The notes under the pieces were generated by a model that was not told the origin of the DNA, did no database searches, and worked only from the letters and a program-made list of their open reading frames with translations. Made by a program: the position numbers and the translations under genes. 24,394 nucleotides of DNA from an uncultured Alphaproteobacteria bacterium. GTDB taxonomy: Bacteria; Pseudomonadota; Alphaproteobacteria; Caulobacterales; Parvularculaceae. The DNA lies in NCBI GenBank assembly GCA_937895955.1, contig CALAZI010000201.1:1-24394 (forward strand), written 5' to 3'. This document shows, piece by piece, positions 24,149 to 24,394 of the stretch. Positions within the stretch are counted from its first letter, which is position 1, and the number at the start of each line of letters is the position of its first letter.

Positions 24149-24188
24149 GCCGCGCGTCAGCGCGGCCTTACCCCGGCTGCAAGCCGGG
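24149..24188. repeat. Pair of short GC-rich hairpins (REP-like)
   Basis: GCCGCG and CGCGGC pair around a CGTCAG loop (24149-24166). Next to it CCCGGCT and AGCCGGG pair around GCA (24172-24188). Neither is followed by a T tract, so they are not typical terminators; closely spaced hairpins like these resemble REP units. Confidence 0.5.
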
Positions 24189-24190
24189 CG

Positions 24191-24394
24191 CGGCAGGGAT
24201 CACAACCGAAGGCGAAGACGAAAATTCATGCAGAGAATTTGCGGCTTAGGGTGCTTAAATAAGTGGAAAACTCTACATCAAAGCGGTCCGGAATTCCGGA
24301 GACGCCTCAGGCCTTTTCTTCCAAATGAATTCGAGAGGACTGGCCTGTCCCCGGTTTTGTGGACGGTCAGTTAAGCTAACGCCATCTTTTCCTC
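24191..24394. other. Non-coding right edge, possibly touching another IS end
   Basis: Besides the right inverted repeat of the decayed IS, this stretch holds the 14-base palindrome TCCGGAATTCCGGA (24287-24300). Near the edge, CCTGTCCCCGGTTTTGTGGA (24344-24363) looks like the terminus of a further insertion sequence. On the minus strand a frame entering from the edge would end EEKMALA and stop at 24371, possibly the end of that element's transposase. Too little is present to decide. Confidence 0.25.

Larger units (their letters stand above)
23484..24290 (+). mobile_element. Decayed second IS3-type element bounded by 29-bp inverted repeats
   Basis: The 29 bases at 23485-23513 (starting GGATCGTTTTAAGGTAG) and the reverse complement of 24261-24289 (starting GGACCGCTTTGATGTAG) match at 24 of 29 positions, both ending TTTTCCACTT. 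The inner part GTAGATTTTTCC also occurs in the ends of the intact IS next door. An orfA-like fragment on the plus strand begins 60 bases inside the left repeat, the normal place for it. At about 807 bp the element lacks most of orfA and all of orfB, and holds an AT-rich part and a large inverted repeat instead. It probably lost its transposase and received other insertions. Confidence 0.6.

Overview
The window looks like a GC-rich alphaproteobacterial chromosome segment with accessory DNA at both ends. The grounds are the codon and base usage, frequent GTG/TTG starts, a DUF932 protein of the type seen on alphaproteobacterial plasmids and islands, a FecI/FecR/TonB-receptor trio, and an IS3 element of a type common in this class. 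Everything was read by eye without searches, so family calls are firm where motifs are visible and substrates are inferred.

Layout. (1) 1-567: the 5' part of a minus-strand DUF932 gene, cut by the window edge, followed by about 540 bp with at most one small doubtful gene. (2) 1110-2432: an MFS transporter with a histidine-rich tail, converging on a minus-strand block. (3) 12.0-2.4 kb, minus strand: a second MFS transporter, then a compact efflux operon in the order TolC-like outer-membrane lipoprotein, periplasmic adaptor, HME-type RND pump, OmpR-family response regulator, histidine kinase, and finally an unknown lipoprotein. Genes from tolC to the kinase overlap or nearly abut, so pump and sensor are probably co-transcribed. 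(4) 12116-17681, plus strand: a glycerophosphodiester phosphodiesterase, then a tight cluster of myo-inositol-3-phosphate synthase, CDP-alcohol phosphotransferase, MATE-type flippase and a nucleotidyltransferase resembling CTP:inositol-1-phosphate cytidylyltransferase. Together these could make inositol phosphate, activate it as CDP-inositol, transfer it to an acceptor and move the product across the membrane. This is the most interesting system in the window. (5) 17652-17855, minus: a candidate 67-residue membrane protein ending in a terminator-like hairpin with eight T. (6) 18033-22085: ECF sigma factor, FecR-like anti-sigma factor and an STN-bearing TonB-dependent receptor, a classic cell-surface signalling set. 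(7) 22177-24394: a mobile-element graveyard. It holds an intact IS3-family element with a duplicated 50-bp end inside its target-site duplication, a decayed second IS3 element with 29-bp terminal inverted repeats, a tRNA 3'-end-like fragment in AT-rich DNA, a large inverted-repeat element and REP-like hairpins.

No rRNA gene, complete tRNA or CRISPR array was seen.
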